A DNA stretch of 64,000 nucleotides, from positions 88,743 through 152,742 of the forward strand of contig QAOA01003687.1 of NCBI GenBank assembly GCA_003255065.1. Reading direction: 5' to 3'. The stretch is from Cercis canadensis. Lineage: Eukaryota > Streptophyta > Magnoliopsida > Fabales > Fabaceae. Of this stretch, positions 48,688 to 60,350 are shown one piece after another. The translations under genes were made by a program, and so were the position numbers. Positions within the stretch are counted from its first letter, which is position 1. Every line of letters begins with the position of its first letter. The notes under the pieces are model-generated. The model was not told where the DNA came from. It made no database searches and saw only the letters and a program-made list of their open reading frames with translations.

Positions 48688-50928
48688 TTACATACCAGAA
48701 GGGTGCGGCCATGGAGCAGGATTGACTACCTGCTCATCATCCGATGAACTTGAAGAACTATCAACCTCAGCAGCCAAGGGGCCCTGGTGAAACATTGGAC
48801 AATGACGTCTACTGTGACCAGGTCCTCGACAAATTCCACAGCATCGCTGTTTTCGCTTTCCGCAAACAGTTGAACCAGGCTGTCCATTTGTGTTAATAAC
48901 CTCCAGATTCCCAAATTTATCAAAAACTGGAGGTTCTACGATACTCTTCTTGGCAGAGTATGACATCTCGAATTGGCGTGTTAGCTTCATAATCTTTCTC
49001 CGTGCATCACCAAATGTCTTCCTGGAATAAGCAGCAAAATAGTTCATCCGAGAGGATTCAAATTGCAGCATTGTATATCGGACATTAAATAACTGTGAAT
49101 CAGATTTGTCCTCGATGTCCACATGCCCAAGAGATTTGGCATTTTTGGTCCATCTAGCTAGAAAACATAATTGTGGAATCTCTTGCATGTGCTCATATTT
49201 CATAACACATATCATATGACTGCATGGAAGGCCCACAGACTCAAATTTCATACAACTACATCTAATTGATGAATTGGAAGTGTCATAAATTATCTGCCTA
49301 GTTAATTCGGGTTGGCTGTACTGGCAAAACCTATATATCCGATGTGGAGGTTGATCAATTTTCTCCTCAAAGAGGTAATAACCAGAACATTCAAGTTCTT
49401 CTCGAAATAACCTGAAAACTTCCCATGTAAAGACAGTGCTAGCATGTTTTTCAATGGGTCTCACACTGCTAGTGCAAATAACTTCTTGATTAGATTTTAA
49501 ATCAGCCTCATTCTCATTGCTCCTAAATTGCTTCAATGACCTTTGGAAATGATGAAGAAATTCCACAAAGCTATACTTTGACTCTAGAAATCTACCCAAA
49601 TATTCATTGATCCCCTCACATAGAGTTGTCTTCAAGTCAGCAAAAAATTTCCCTCGAAGATATGCTGATGCCCACAAATGTTTCCTTTGGTATATATCAT
49701 TGACCCAGGCATTATTCTGCAAGTCATACTTCCTTACCAAGGATGCCCACTGATCTTCAAAGGCTTCCTCCACATCAACATCACTCATCAGCTTGCCAAA
49801 ATCATTCATGAAGTTGGAATCCCCCACATTAGTTCGGGCATTCTCTTCTAGGTGCCATAAACAAAGCCGATGATTACACTCCGGAAAAATTTTACTGATA
49901 GCCTCTATTATTGCAAAATCCCCATCAGTAACAATAGATTTTGGCTTCTTCTCCTGCATGCATTCCAACAATGTTTGGAGAACCCAACAGTAGCTCTCAA
50001 CGCTCTCATCCAGTAATACTGCACAACCATACACAATGGTTTGATGATGATGATTGACACCGATGATAATTACTATAGGCTTGTTATATGTATTTTTCTT
50101 GTATGTTGTGTTTAAAGCCACAACATCACCAAAGATCTCGTAATCAACCCTTGAATGGCCATCAGCCCAAAACAAGTTTTGCAAGTAGCCGTCACATTGC
50201 AACGAATATTTTAAATAAAACATTGGATCAGAGTCTAATTTTCCCCGCAAATATGACAAAGCAACCTCTGCATCCATGCTAATTATTTTCCTACACTGAT
50301 CCCCATCAATAATGTTATGCTGGTCCCTCTCGGTGAATCCAACAGTTTCAGATCCAGCCATGTGCTCGGAGGAAACACCCATGCTGGCAACCCCTGTTGT
50401 CCTTGCTTGAGCGAAATCTACATAATTCATAGCTCTATAGGACCGTACCAAATGAACATGTTGGCATCCTGCCAATTCGTGGTTGTGCTCCTCCACAAAG
50501 ACTGATACATACCATCTAGAATCATCACCAATATGTACCTTAAACAATGCCTTGCAATTGGTACGAGTAGTTAATTTTGGCTGGCGCTTGCGTTCAATTA
50601 TTTTACTCACACGCAACCCTTCACATGCACAAACATATTGTCTCCATACTATGTCTCCCTTTTTGTCTCGCCCTATATGGTCCTTGCGAACAATAAATCC
50701 AACCATCTTGGCATATTTATAATAAAATGACTCAGCTTCAGAGAGAGATTCAAATTTCATGCACAATATATCTTTAGCTGTCAACTCATTCAAGGGTTTC
50801 TCTATTGCTTTTGGAGCTTCTACCTCTTCCAAATCATCATTCCCCTCCTCCTCAACATTAATTCCATCTTTTGGATTATTGGATTCCATATTTGCATCCA
50901 AAGCAATCTCTTTCCCTTTATCATCCAT
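48688..50928 (-). CDS. FAR1-related sequence (FRS/FAR1 family) protein, intact single coding exon
   Basis: Derived from a Mutator-like transposase; family members are nuclear DNA-binding regulators. From the preferred start the protein has 746 residues. In order: acidic N-terminus, FAR1-type DNA-binding domain (about 58-155; Cys and HNH-type residues, EEHNHELAG), MULE transposase-like domain (about 240-440) with Asp268 (GDVVALNTTY), Asp335 (IVTDGDF) and Glu438 (LCEGIN) at triad-like positions, SWIM zinc finger (Cys557, Cys559, Cys569, His571), a C-terminal CCHC knuckle (Cys697, Cys700, His705, Cys710) and a Ser run. The open frame extends 9 codons upstream to 50955, but that stretch contains CCCCCTGTTTCAG, a strong intron acceptor, so the ATG at 50928-50926 is the likely start. 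No stops or shifts; no terminal repeats of an active element are evident. Specific function is not inferable. Confidence 0.9.
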   Translation of the reverse strand: MDDKGKEIALDANMESNNPKDGINVEEEGNDDLEEVEAPKAIEKPLNELTAKDILCMKFESLSEAESFYYKYAKMVGFIVRKDHIGRDKKGDIVWRQYVCACEGLRVSKIIERKRQPKLTTRTNCKALFKVHIGDDSRWYVSVFVEEHNHELAGCQHVHLVRSYRAMNYVDFAQARTTGVASMGVSSEHMAGSETVGFTERDQHNIIDGDQCRKIISMDAEVALSYLRGKLDSDPMFYLKYSLQCDGYLQNLFWADGHSRVDYEIFGDVVALNTTYKKNTYNKPIVIIIGVNHHHQTIVYGCAVLLDESVESYCWVLQTLLECMQEKKPKSIVTDGDFAIIEAISKIFPECNHRLCLWHLEENARTNVGDSNFMNDFGKLMSDVDVEEAFEDQWASLVRKYDLQNNAWVNDIYQRKHLWASAYLRGKFFADLKTTLCEGINEYLGRFLESKYSFVEFLHHFQRSLKQFRSNENEADLKSNQEVICTSSVRPIEKHASTVFTWEVFRLFREELECSGYYLFEEKIDQPPHRIYRFCQYSQPELTRQIIYDTSNSSIRCSCMKFESVGLPCSHMICVMKYEHMQEIPQLCFLARWTKNAKSLGHVDIEDKSDSQLFNVRYTMLQFESSRMNYFAAYSRKTFGDARRKIMKLTRQFEMSYSAKKSIVEPPVFDKFGNLEVINTNGQPGSTVCGKRKQRCCGICRGPGHSRRHCPMFHQGPLAAEVDSSSSSSDDEQVVNPAPWPHPSGM

Positions 50929-50936
50929 GGAAAATC

Positions 50937-52978
50937 CTGAAACAGGGGGAAACAAAATGACTCAGATGTCAATAAATTAATCATTGAATTTCTGTGCACC
51001 AGTATACTTCTAACGCTGACATGGAATGTACCAAGATAATATTATAACACATAAATGCAAATTATTCACAATAACAGACTAATACAGTTCATAAACAAAC
51101 CAATAACACTATAACTTCAAGCAAAGCATGTCAGAACCAACACACATGTTTAACACTTGAATTGATCCAATGCTGACAGATCTGCCCCACCAGGGATTAG
51201 GAACTAACCATGGGTACGGTTTGTGTAATGTGAGGTGTGTACGTTATTAAAGATTCTATAGAAATCACACTACAAACAGTACAAAACTTCCTGCATGCAA
51301 TGACATTTGTTGTTTAAGAAAACACTATTAGGTTTGCTCCATCAGTTTACTGACTAAAGATATGCCCCATCGTGCACTTACCGAATTGTTATTGTGGGTA
51401 AAACAAGGAACTCACCACTGAATGCTTGGAAATAATTTCTTTGAATCTCAAACAGGTGAAAACATCATGCTGAATACTCAGTTAATCTGACTCATTTCAT
51501 TCAGGACTCACCACCAAGGAAAAAGTGCTCCATGAACAACATGGACAAGATTTTCCGCTGCTATTAAATTAAATTGAAGTAGACATCTCCAAATCACTTC
51601 AACAATTTAAACACAATTTTACCCTCCAGAAATGAAAAACACAGAACATACTAGGAATTGCAAGACCTAATATTCCTTAATCATATCCAACACAGATTTT
51701 TTGTATGATGACACACCAGTCTCGTTTACATGACAGAAAAGTCTCTCAACAGCTATTCACAACAACAGCTAAGGATGGATATACTTTTTGTTCCCTCAAT
51801 CTGAAAAGTCAGATATATCTCATCCAAATGGGCAGGTTAATCATAGGGGTCAGAACAGCACATGCATAAATCTAAGCTCATTTTATAATCCATCTAGCAT
51901 ACCATATGAATAAGCAAGTTCAAGAACGAAGCACCACATCAGAAATATTAAAGTTTCAGTCTGGAGAAAATGAAAGTGCAGTACCTGAAGTACTTCACCA
52001 ATCACATTGCCTAATGAGATTTAAGAGCCAGCCATCTAACAAAGTACTGTTGCCACATTGTGATTTCAGTCGAAGGCAGATTTACTTCCAAGAGACATTC
52101 CACTAAGCCTTCCATGTGAATAAAGTATAAAATTTGTTAAATTACTTATCAACCAATTACTTGATAAATTTCAAAAGATGATCATAATAATACTCAAAGA
52201 TAGGATTTAACATATGCTAATCTGAGAAAATGGTTTTGATGTCAATAATGTTAACCAGACCTATGTCTAAACCTAGGACCTAGCAAAACAATAAATCAAA
52301 AATCAATGAGGCAACAGTTTTCCAATCAAATGACACACATATCATCCAACTTTTGTCAAGTGAATTTCTTCTCAAATGCATTTTCTGGTGAAGAAAGACA
52401 GAGAAATCTTTTATACGATATTCATATCACTAAATGTGATAGGTGCCTTTCGTGCAAGGTCGATATATTCTCACCATCATTAACTTCCCATTTCAAACAA
52501 GAATTGCCTAAACTTTTCCTTCCCACTGCCTCTCCCTCTCCAAGTTCTAAAACTTATTTCACCTGAATTTCCCAAGGAAAGAAAGCCCAGAATGCTGCAC
52601 ATTCTCTACTGTATATACCCTTTAGAGCTTGTACCTAAAAACTAATCCCAACCTTAGATAACTAATATGAATCAGGAGTCTCAAATCAAAGTGGGGTAGT
52701 GAAAAGTGAATATATTATAGCATCCACTGTCTAAATGAACCATAAATATAGCCATTGCACCAAAAGGCTAAACATGTCTTCATTAAAAGTTGAGTTACAG
52801 GACCATAAGAAAATAAAGGGACAGACTAGAACAAAATCTGATCTTTTAAAAGAACCACTAACCTTTACACTGATAATCATAAAATACGTTGTACTACTCA
52901 CACCATGCACAAAAATGACAAAATTTGAAGAACCCAGAAAACGGAAGCGATAAATTTCAGAAAATTTTAGCTACTAAC
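50937..52978 (-). other. Probable 5'-UTR intron of the FAR1-related gene
   Basis: Acceptor TTTCAG at 50938-50937, 8 bases before the ATG codon. A candidate donor GAG then GTTAGTAG lies at 52978. Between them the minus strand has no coding signal. Long 5'-UTR introns are usual in this family. The donor choice is tentative because similar CTAACTCA and CTAATG stretches occur further upstream in the repeats. Confidence 0.55.
51850..52230. repeat. Diverged direct repeat, copy 2 (inside the 5'-UTR intron)
   Basis: Partner of 47640-48020; same order of shared blocks. An open frame at 51906-52106 overlaps it but is not conserved between copies. Confidence 0.65.
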
Positions 52979-53063
52979 CTCAATCAAGGATTGAATGAAA
53001 AATTTGCTCACTAATCTCGATCGGGGAGGATAATGGGGAGCAAAATTTCTCTCTTTCGTTGCT

Positions 53064-53460
53064 GGGTTCAGAAAACGAACAATTTGCTCGCTTATTCTGC
53101 TGAGATGTTGGTACATTAATAACAGATGATACGCTGAGAAACCAAAGAGCGAAAAATATGAGAAACCCAGAAAATTTGAAGAGAGAAATTGTTAAAATTT
53201 TGGGCCACTAATGCGGAAATGGAAGAAAAAACAATTTGGGTTCAGAAAACGAACAATTTGCTCGCTTTTTCTGCTGAGATATTGGTACATTAATAACAGA
53301 TGATACGCTGAGAAACCAAATAGCGGAAAATATGAGGAACCCAGAAAATTTGAAGAGAGAAATTGTTAAAATTTTGGGTTACTAACTCAAGGAAGAAGGA
53401 AGAAGCAGAGTAAGCAACCCAGAAAATTTGAAGAAAGAAATTGTTAAAATTTTGGATCAC
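53064..53460. repeat. Tandem repeat, 174-bp period, 2 full units and a partial third
   Basis: GGGTTCAGAAAACGAACAAT occurs at 53064 and 53238. The unit end (AACCCAGAAAATTTGAAG) occurs at 53164, 53338 and 53416. It covers the presumed first exon and promoter-proximal region of the FAR1-related gene and ends within 30 bp of the U6 3' end. Confidence 0.8.
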
Positions 53461-53483
53461 TACTGCGGAAACGGAAAAACAAA

Positions 53484-53585
53484 AAATATTGGATCATTTC
53501 TCGATTTGTGCGTGTCATCCTTGCGCTGGGGCCATGCTAATCTTCTCTGTACCGTTCCAATTTTTTCGGATGTACCCGATGGGAC
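53484..53585 (-). ncRNA. U6: U6 spliceosomal snRNA gene, divergent copy
   Basis: 102 bp, the normal plant U6 length. It reads GTCCCATCGGGTACATCCG at the 5' end and contains the ACAGAGA box followed by AGATTAGCATGG (the AGC triad) and GGATGACACGCACAAATCG. It ends in a T-run (pol III stop). Compared with the highly conserved plant U6, changes are visible in the 5' stem-loop (positions 6 and 12), near position 21, at the base before UACAGAGA, in the internal stem-loop (CCCCAGCGC for CCCCTGCGC), and in the 3' tail. The promoter is intact. Either a rarely used variant or a young pseudogene. Confidence 0.85.
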
Positions 53586-53606
53586 AAGTTAGATGGTGGG
53601 TCTGCA

Positions 53607-53613
53607 TTTTATA
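53607..53613 (-). promoter_or_regulatory. TATA box of the U6 gene
   Basis: TATAAAA on the minus strand, 22-28 bases upstream of the U6 first base, as expected for plant U6 genes. Confidence 0.8.
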
Positions 53614-53639
53614 TCTTGTTAATCTCTTCTGATTTCAGG

Positions 53640-53650
53640 CGATGTGGGCC
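53640..53650 (-). promoter_or_regulatory. Upstream sequence element (USE) of the U6 gene
   Basis: GGCCCACATCG on the minus strand matches the plant snRNA USE (RTCCCACATCG) at most positions. The gap to the TATA box is 26 bp, the shorter spacing that specifies RNA polymerase III transcription in plants. Confidence 0.8.
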
Positions 53651-54190
53651 TTCTATTCACAAGATGAATAAAATCTCAGTTTACCCAATTTTTATACGAA
53701 AACTTTTCACTCGTCTGCAAAAAGCCGCGGTTAGAACAAAACCTGCGCTAAACAAAGGGATAAAAAGAGATAAATAATGATATACCTACAAGTCAATTTT
53801 TAACTCCCAGCAAAAAAAGACAAAAATAGTAGCCAAAACTGATAAGTATAACATCTCTCAATGCGATAAAAATTGGACCTTTTTCATAAGAATATTGAAG
53901 TTTACAAAACTATTTGTATGGATATTAATTTTTTTAAATTCTTTGCATGAATATTGATCATTGGAAGTTGTTCTTTTTCATTTGTTTCAAACAAAGCAAT
54001 TTTATCTTGGAAAGCGCAAAACACTGCAAAAGTGTTTTGAAGGGCAGAACTCATTTAAAAAAAAAANAAAAAAAAAAAAAAGATTGTAGCGAGTTTACCC
54101 AAATAATTCCACTTGAGATGTATATATTCAAGCTTACTTTTTTCCAAGTTGATTGGAAAAACCTCAAAAAAGGAAGGCTCCCATGCCAAG
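53651..54190. other. Intergenic
   Basis: AT-rich, no coding signal. An A-run with N54067 lies at 54057-54081. Confidence 0.5.
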
Positions 54191-54212
54191 CAAGGAACTA
54201 AATGTCGTGTCG
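54191..54212 (+). repeat. 22-bp terminal inverted repeat, left
   Basis: CAAGGAACTAAATGTCG and 5 further bases are matched without error by the reverse complement at 63816-63837. Subterminal DNA on both sides is rich in GTTTCG and CGAAAC motifs. The transposase gene just inside is of the hAT type. No 8-bp target duplication is seen (ATGCCAAG left, GGCTTAAC right). Confidence 0.7.
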
Positions 54213-54540
54213 AGGTACCGTTTCGGTCACTCAAGAAACGGAAACGTTTCGGAAATTTCGTGAAAACGGAATATTTTTTAAGAAACGTTTTAAATAATTT
54301 TAAGCAATAACTTTTTTTAATTTTAAAAGATTCTAACATAATAATAGTGATAAAAATATATAAAATTAGATAATATAGTATTGAATAATTACATTTGTAA
54401 CCAAATAACATTAATATAATCAATGTCCAAAAATGTTTAAAACATTTGAGATACATAAAACTTAATTAAAAGTACATATTATACTTTAAGTTTCAAATTA
54501 CACAATACATAATCAACAAAAACATATTAAAAAGTTCAAA

Positions 54541-57500
54541 TCAATTAGCAGTAGAATGTCTAGGGAGTAAATATCCAGAACTTGGATATAATCTAAGAGG
54601 AAATTGATAATGCTTCTCCACATAGTCACAATAATTAATCCAAGTCATGTAAGAGCAGTAATAATTATCATAATCCCTCTTAAATTTTTCAAAATCCTCC
54701 ATATAATATGTTGGAAGACGCCAATCAACCTGTGAGGATGATGAGGATGATGAGTATAATGAGCCATAATTATGTGCAGAAGATGATGAATCATGCCCAG
54801 AACTCTGACCACGTGCTGAAGATGATAAAGTATAACCAAATCTATTAGACTCACATCCACGAGTATTAAGTGAAGAAAAATTAGAAGCCAATTCTTCAAC
54901 ATCTTGCATTTCAACATCATTATCACTTGATCTATTATAGTCAAAAGGCCTATAACCATGATCAGTATCTTCAGTGCAATATTGAAATCCTTGTTCTGAT
55001 GTGAAAACCATATCTGGTGAATAATGACTTCTTTCACCACCCTTATCAATACTTGTGACATTTTCACCACCTACTTCACCACCATCACCTGGATCAGTAT
55101 CAGTATCAGTATCATCATCTGATTCCTCATCAACATCAGCAGTAGGTGAAAATTTATGATGTGTTGATCCTCTCATCAAATTTTCAAACTCCTCATCTGT
55201 AGTTATTCTATTTGGTTGCTTGCCACTAACTTTTAGTTGAGTAGTTTGTGAATCTAACCATCGATTAGCAAATGTAACCAAATAAGTATTTGGCCTAATA
55301 TTTCCAGTATCTTCATCCAATTCATCTAATAGTGCATCACCAGGATCATCTAACCATTCTGAAATACCATCATATTCTTCAAAAATTGTGGTCAAATCTA
55401 TTGCTTTGAAGTCAACACCGTGTTCATTATGCTCCTTCATAATATGCTTCAATTTCAATCACATGTTATATTTTGTAAAAACAAGCTTCTCTAGTTTATC
55501 ATAATTCAAACGATTGCGGACTTTTGTGTGAATAAGTGCAAATGTGCTCCAATTTCTTTCGCACCCACTAGACGAAGCTGTTTGTGACAATATTCTTATT
55601 GCAATTTTTCTTAAATTTGGAGCATCAGTGCCATGCATAAGCCACCATTCAGCTGCAAATTAAAATTGGTGGAAATTAGTTAGTAATATATTGAAATGTT
55701 TCCATATACACATAGCAATNATAGCAATTTTTTTATTAATATAATAAGTCAAACCTGGATCTGTTTTATCTCTTCCTTTGATAGCTAATTTATTGGAAAA
55801 TTCATACATGGCATCTCGAAATATTTTTACCTACATAAAAAATATAGTGCGAATAATTATTAGATGTTTTTATCACGAATGAGAAAGATAAAGAAAAAAT
55901 TATAAATACCTCATTTAGTGCATAAGAAGCTTTCGTTGAGCTTGGCTCTAATCTAGAAATCACATGCTTAAGCGCTTTCAACAAATTTTCTTGAGCTCCA
56001 AGGTTTTCAGAGTATTGATATGATGGATTCAAGTTATATGCTTTTTTCATGTATAAATCAAGAATAAAATATCAATTACTATAGTCAAAGATGAAATAAA
56101 TATGAATGTATTACAAAAATAACATAAATAAATATGTATAATCAAATATTTAATACCTGCCATACGAATATCACTGATTATTTGTTCATGCCAATGATAG
56201 TCAATCATATCAATATACTTTTTGCTTGACTTAGGAGCCATCTCTTGAATTGTTGATCTTGCTTTGCACATTGTTGCATAAACATATGACATTGTAGCTT
56301 GTTTTTCTCCATCAACCAGCTTTAGAACTTTAGCAATTGGTATATGTATATCAACAAATTTCTTAACATTCTTCCAAAAAATTTGATCTATTATAGTGGC
56401 ATGAACTCGTGCTCCAGCTGAATCCTTATTAGCTGAATTCCTATACCATTCATCTTAAGTAACCATTCTTTGTAGCCTATTTTTCTGCTACATAAGACTT
56501 GCAAGAGCAATATAATTGGTTGCAAACCATGTTTGAGCAAGTCTAATCAACTCTCCTATGCAATAGGTTCTCATCATGTGAAGAATTTTGGAATGATTGT
56601 AAATAAAATTTGTGCACCTTTTAGCATCTTCCAAAACCTTCTCAACTTCTTTAAATTTTGCAAAATCATGCAATATTAGATCAAGAGAATGAGCAGCACA
56701 AGAAGTCCAATACAAGTGTGGTCTCTTCTGCATCAATAACTCATCAGCCTTCTTGTATGCAGATGCATTATCTGTAATGATTTGCACAACATTAGTTTCA
56801 CCGATCTCTTCAACCACTTGGTCCATCAAGCTAAAAATATACTTGGCATATTTTTCTCTTCCAGTTGTATTAATTGACTTGTGAAAAACTATTCTCCCAT
56901 CACAGTAGATCAAATTGACATCTTTTTCTCTTCCACTTGTATTAATTGACTTGTGAAAAATTATTCTCCCATCACAGTAGATCAAAAAGTTTATGATTGC
57001 TAAACGAGATATAGATTGCCAACCATCGCACATAATTGTGACACCATAAATTGCCCATTTCTTCTTAAAATTTTCTATGTATTCTTTTATCTCTTCTATT
57101 TCATCATCAAGAATTGGGCCACCAATATCATAAGGAGTAGGACCTTGCACCCCAACACCCGCACGTGCAATTTCATCAATCATGATATCATAAAAAGGAC
57201 CCTGGGCTTTGTTTGGTGGAATATTTTGATAATAAAGAATTTACCAATTGTTTGCTTTGCTGACTTTGCCCATTTTTTGGGATTCCACAAATGGTGCAAC
57301 TTTTGTTGATAAACATCTCGTTGGCGATATATTGAAGGATTCATCTCTTCCTTGGTTGGACCCTTTTCTTTTTTTTTGCTAAAGATTTTGCTTGTAGACT
57401 CTTTTACACTTTCACTACGAAAAAAAGGTCTTTTTCCTTTCTTTGATATTGGTTGAAAATGACCATATTGATGTCCTCTTTCTGCCCTGTGTATATCTTC

Positions 57501-58821
57501 AATAGATATATGTTTTGCATATTCTAACTCTTCTTTCAAGAATTTTGGAATGATTGTAAATAAAATTGGTGCACCTTTTAGCATTTTCCAAAACCTTCTC
57601 AACTTCTTTAAATTTTGCAAAATCATGCAATATTAGATCAAGAGAATGAGCAGCACAAGAAGTCCAATACAAGTGTGGTCTCTTCTGCATCAATAACTCA
57701 CCAGCCTTCTTGTATGCAGATGCATTATCTGTAATGATTTGCACAACATTAGTTTCACCGATCTCTTCAACCACTTGGTCCATCAAGCTAAAAATATACT
57801 TGGCATCTTTTTCTCTTCCACTTGTATTAATTGACTTGTGAAAAACTATTCTCCCATCACAGTAGATCAAAAAGTTTGTGATTGCTAAACGGGATATAGA
57901 TTGCCAACCATCGCACATAATTGTGACACCATAAATTGCCCATTTCTTCTTAAAATTTTCTATGTATTCTTTTATCTCTTCTATTTCATCATCAAGAATT
58001 GGGTCACCAATATCATAAGGAGTAGGACCTTGCACCCCAACACCCGCACGTGCAATTTCATCAATCATGATATCATAAAAAGGACCCTGGGCTTTGTTTG
58101 GTGGAATATTTTGATAAATAAAGAATTTACCAATTGCGTGCTTTGCTGACTTTGCCCATTTTTTGGGATTCCACAAACGGTGCAACTTTTGTTGATAAAC
58201 ATCTCGTTGGCGATATATTGAAGGATTCATCTCTTCCTTGGTTGGACCCTTTTCTTTTTTTTGGCTAAAGATTTTGCTTGTAGACTCTTTTACACTTTCA
58301 CTACAAAAAAAAGGTCTTTTTCCTTTCTTTGATATTGGTTGAAAATGACCATATTGATGTCCTCTTTCTGCCCTGTGTATATCTTCAATAGATATCTGTT
58401 TTGCATATTCTAACTCTTCTTTCTCTCGAATTGTCATATCATCATCTGAATCTTCAGATGATATCTCTTCAATGCCAGCTCTTCTTCTAGCTCCACCCAT
58501 TAGATTTTCCCTCATTTCAGCTCTTGCAGTAGCTAATTGTTCATTCTCTTTCTTTTTGCCCTTCAAAAGTTCTCTCATTTTCTTAGAAATTTCTAAAGGA
58601 AATTTTTCACATTTCTCAACATTGGGATAACCCCCAGCTAAGTGTTGCTTCAATCTAGTCACACCACCACCTTTCATTATTTTATGACAAAAATTGCATT
58701 GTACATGTTGTCTATTTCCACCCAACATTTCTCCATAAGTCCAACCAGGATCTTTTTTTTTTTTTTTTTTCTCCTTTGGATCTTCCTCTATTAATATTTC
58801 TTTCCCCCTACTTGAACTCAT
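54541..58821 (-). pseudogene. hAT-type transposase gene (BED finger, DUF659, C-terminal dimer domain), broken
   Basis: The start at 58821 follows an acceptor (GGGATACAG). Order: BED zinc finger (CNFCHKIMKGG, then RLKQHLAGG), acidic linker, DUF659 (VTIMCDGWQSISRLA, QIITDNASAYKKA, WTSCAAHSLDLIL), then after several introns the hAT dimer region (LRKIAIRILSQTASSSGCERN, about 55625) and an acidic, Ser/Asp-rich tail ending at 54541. Later exons lie at about 56460-56160, 56048-55909, 55835-55755 and 55650-54541. Damage: a tandem partial duplication (57540-58418 repeated at 56580-57538) shifts the frame, stops occur near 56488, 56456 and 55460, and a single-base indel lies near 57230. Domesticated hAT genes share this architecture, but the damage argues for a dead transposon. 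Confidence 0.85.
56580..58418 (-). repeat. Tandem partial duplication within the hAT gene
   Basis: Unit 1 (58418-57543) and unit 2 (57538-56580) both encode the stretch from the LEYAK block to NHSKIL. Unit 2 has an additional 72-bp internal direct repeat (blocks at about 56850-56921 and 56922-56993, encoding an in-frame repeat of the YCDGRI to GREK stretch). Confidence 0.85.
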
Positions 58822-59620
58822 ACCTGTATCCCAAAAATAATAATACAAATATGTAACTAAAAAATAAACTAAACTCTATAGCTTAAGATAATCATTCTAT
58901 TTTTTTCATCCAAAATACCATGAAAATAACAAATGAGAGCATTTATAAAACTTCAGCATTTTCAATTTTGTAGCTCATTGCTTCAAGTTCCCATAGTACT
59001 TCAAATGGGGCTACGAGTCTTTATCTACATGTTTCTAAAGTAAAATGAAAATATGATCTATCTAAATATAACATATAACTTTATTCTCTTATTTGTTGCT
59101 GTAAAATAATCTAATCAATAGTGGAAAAGCATAACTAAAGAAAAGAATAGTACAAAGAAAATTCATGGTGCACAATTAGAAATTTAGAATCCTCTATGGT
59201 AATTATATCAGCAACAAGCAAAGAAATCAGTTTTTACTCACTAGCTCTCACCAAATTTTCATCAAATAAAAAGCTTCCAACATGAAGCTTGTCACTTGCG
59301 ACTAAAACTTAAAAAAAAATAGTATGAAAGAGAAACCATGTGCACCACTTCCAGTAATTTTCTATTTCTTTTAAGACAGAGATGCACTACTCCATCTACA
59401 GAAGACTAAGGAGAAGACATTTTTTTTTTTGTATTGTTTATTATGATTGATTTTTAGTTCAAGGGCACTCTTCCTAATATGAGTTTAAGATAGAATAAGA
59501 CCCAATACCCAAAGGAAAGATAACCATAAATCACAAATTAGAGGGCTAGAAAATGCAAGATCAAGAGGGCTAGAAAAGACTAACCTTCAAGCAGAGAAAT
59601 TAACTTTCAATGGAAAATGC
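58822..59620. other. Upstream region of the hAT gene, nothing coding recognised
   Basis: AT-rich sequence; may include an upstream 5'-UTR exon because an intron acceptor precedes the hAT start. No RNA or terminal repeat recognised. Confidence 0.45.
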
Positions 59621-60240
59621 AGCTGGGCAGCTTCAGATTTTTTCTCTATTTCGCACAACCAAGTTGAAGATTGGTGGAGTGAAGGTTGAGAAATACTTGA
59701 GTCAAACCGTATCTTTTGTTCTTATTGAACTTTACCAATTATTGTGCAGCTGGGCAGCTTCAGATTTTTTCTCTATTTCGCACAACTAAGTTGAAGGTTG
59801 GTGGAGTGAATGTTGAGAAATAATGGAGTCAAACCGTATCTTTTGTTCTTATTTAACTTTACCAATTATTGTCCTTTCTCATTCATGTATTGTGATATAA
59901 ATTGTCACATCTTTTATATTTTTTTGGTTGCTTTTGATTCTTTTTTAGTTTGCTTTTGCTTATCTTTTTTTTCTTTTTGGTTGAACAACAGGGCAACATA
60001 CCAACAAAAGCAAAGTGCAGAAACTACCCAGGGACTACTCTAGTCGTCGAGACACCCAAAAAATCCCCAACCAATTTTATATTTTTTTGGTTGCTTTTGA
60101 TTCTTTTTCAGTTTGCTTTTACTTATCTTTTTTTTCTTTTTGGTTGAACAACGGGGCAAGAGACCAACAAAAGCAAAGTGCAGAAACTACCCAGGGACTA
60201 CTCTAGTCGTCGAAACACCCAAAAAATCCCCAACCAAAAG
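59621..60240. repeat. Two adjacent tandem duplications (127-bp and 163-bp periods)
   Basis: AGCTGGGCAGCTTCAGATTT occurs at 59621 and 59748 (period 127, about 95% identical). The block TTGAACAAC with its surroundings at 59981 recurs at 60144 (period 163, covering about 59920-60240). Both arrays have two units. Confidence 0.8.
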
Positions 60241-60350
60241 CTACCTAATACACAAAGGACAAACAAAGAATTGAACAACACAAAACCAGGCCACATGCCC
60301 CTTCCTAGCTAAGGCATCACCGCATGCATTACTCTCTCTAAACACGTCCT

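Noticed and set aside
57016..58149. Plus-strand open frames at 57016-57309 and 57901-58149
   Set aside because: They are shadows of the hAT transposase coding strand; the two are near identical only because the hAT segment is duplicated.
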